Assembly (NCBI RefSeq): GCF_900094545.1
Contig: NZ_FMAH01000040.1
Location: forward strand, 1 to 59,897
Direction: 5' to 3'
DNA from: Martinezella miluonensis
Lineage (GTDB): Bacteria > Pseudomonadota > Alphaproteobacteria > Rhizobiales > Rhizobiaceae
DNA length: 59,897 bases
Below, piece after piece: positions 59,660 through 59,897 of this stretch. The notes below the pieces were generated by a model. That model saw only the letters and a program-made list of their open reading frames with translations, made no database searches and had not been told where the DNA came from. Made by a program: the position numbers and the translations under genes. Position 1 is the stretch's first letter. The number at the start of each line of letters is the position of its first letter.

Positions 59660-59897
59660 TTATGCGGGGCTCGGTTGGCTGGCCTTGGTGAGGGCCATTG
59701 CGATCTTCTTGATGTTCTGGGCGGCTGCGGCCATCAGGCACTGGCATTGGACCCGGATGAGACTTCGGAACCGCGCGTAGCGATGACCATGCAACTGTTT
59801 GGCGTCGGCAAACGAGCGCTCGACCGTCTCTTTCCGTCGTTTGTAGATGGCCTTGCCCCAGGGCTTGAGCCGGTTGGCATCGGTACGCTCGCGGGCA
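59660..59897 (-). pseudogene. IS1182-family transposase, C-terminal end (cut by the window edge)
   Basis: The open minus-strand frame ends at a TAA at 59660-59662 and encodes KPWGKAIYKRRKETVERSFA, then QLHGHRYARFRSLI, CQCLMAAAAQNIKKIAMAL and the tail TKASQPSPA. The E-x-x-F-x-x-x-K-x-x-H-x-x-R-Y block is the C-terminal glutamate region of IS1182-family DDE transposases. The frame is intact as far as seen; the element runs off the right edge, so I cannot say if the whole gene works. The left end of the element is probably within 59597-59659. Confidence 0.75.

Overview
The window is alphaproteobacterial and very probably from a Rhizobium or Agrobacterium-type chromosome. The gbpR-chvE-gguABC sugar-sensing locus, a BacA/SbmA-family peptide transporter, an IolR-like motif before an inositol dehydrogenase gene, a D-xylose importer of rhizobial type and GC-rich codon use all point there. 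All calls are from reading the sequence; no database search was run.

Region 1 (1-5554) is an accessory island lying against the 3' end of a tRNA-Arg(CCG). It holds IS3- and IS5-family wrecks, secreted proteins of unknown role, a GT29-like protein, a compressed operon of four small phage-like genes, and an XRE repressor divergent from a 395-residue unknown protein, with three repeated AAACGAAAA sites between them.

Region 2 (5743-12100) carries a D-xylose ABC transporter (xylF-xylH-xylG) with a divergent ROK repressor and a perfect palindromic operator candidate, then a ClpP paralogue and an ArsR/SRPBCC pair. Region 3 (12239-23935) has inositol 2-dehydrogenase and two small unknown genes. It then has GbpR facing a six-gene operon: ChvE, GguA and GguB import sugars, while GguC, an aldehyde dehydrogenase and an IlvD/Edd dehydratase look like a non-phosphorylative pentose route to 2-oxoglutarate. 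Hairpins occupy three of the gaps in this operon.

Region 4 (23947-35129) holds a transglutaminase-like/alpha-E/ATP-grasp trio, an EamA exporter, a DEAD-box helicase, a large PAS-rich hybrid histidine kinase, and MnmD with no noncoding base on either side. Region 5 (35128-50439) begins with an FAD oxidoreductase that may be the detached second half of MnmC. It continues with a purine catabolism cluster: guanine deaminase, xanthine dehydrogenase XdhAB, urate hydroxylase PuuD, UraH, UraD, allantoinase PuuE and AllA. Two genes in this cluster, a DUF1045 2H-phosphoesterase homologue and a HepT-like protein, have lost their expected catalytic residues.

Region 6 (50511-59897) has 3-hydroxybutyrate dehydrogenase, glycerol kinase, and an ECF42-type sigma factor with its DGPF/YCII partner. 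Two matching candidate promoters (TGTC[GT]G-N17-CGTC) lie before the sigma operon and before an SRPBCC/DoxX pair. A GNAT acetyltransferase, a second-type methionine aminopeptidase, a PadR regulator with a duplicated 5' end, BacA with a palindrome upstream, and the end of an IS1182-family transposase complete it.
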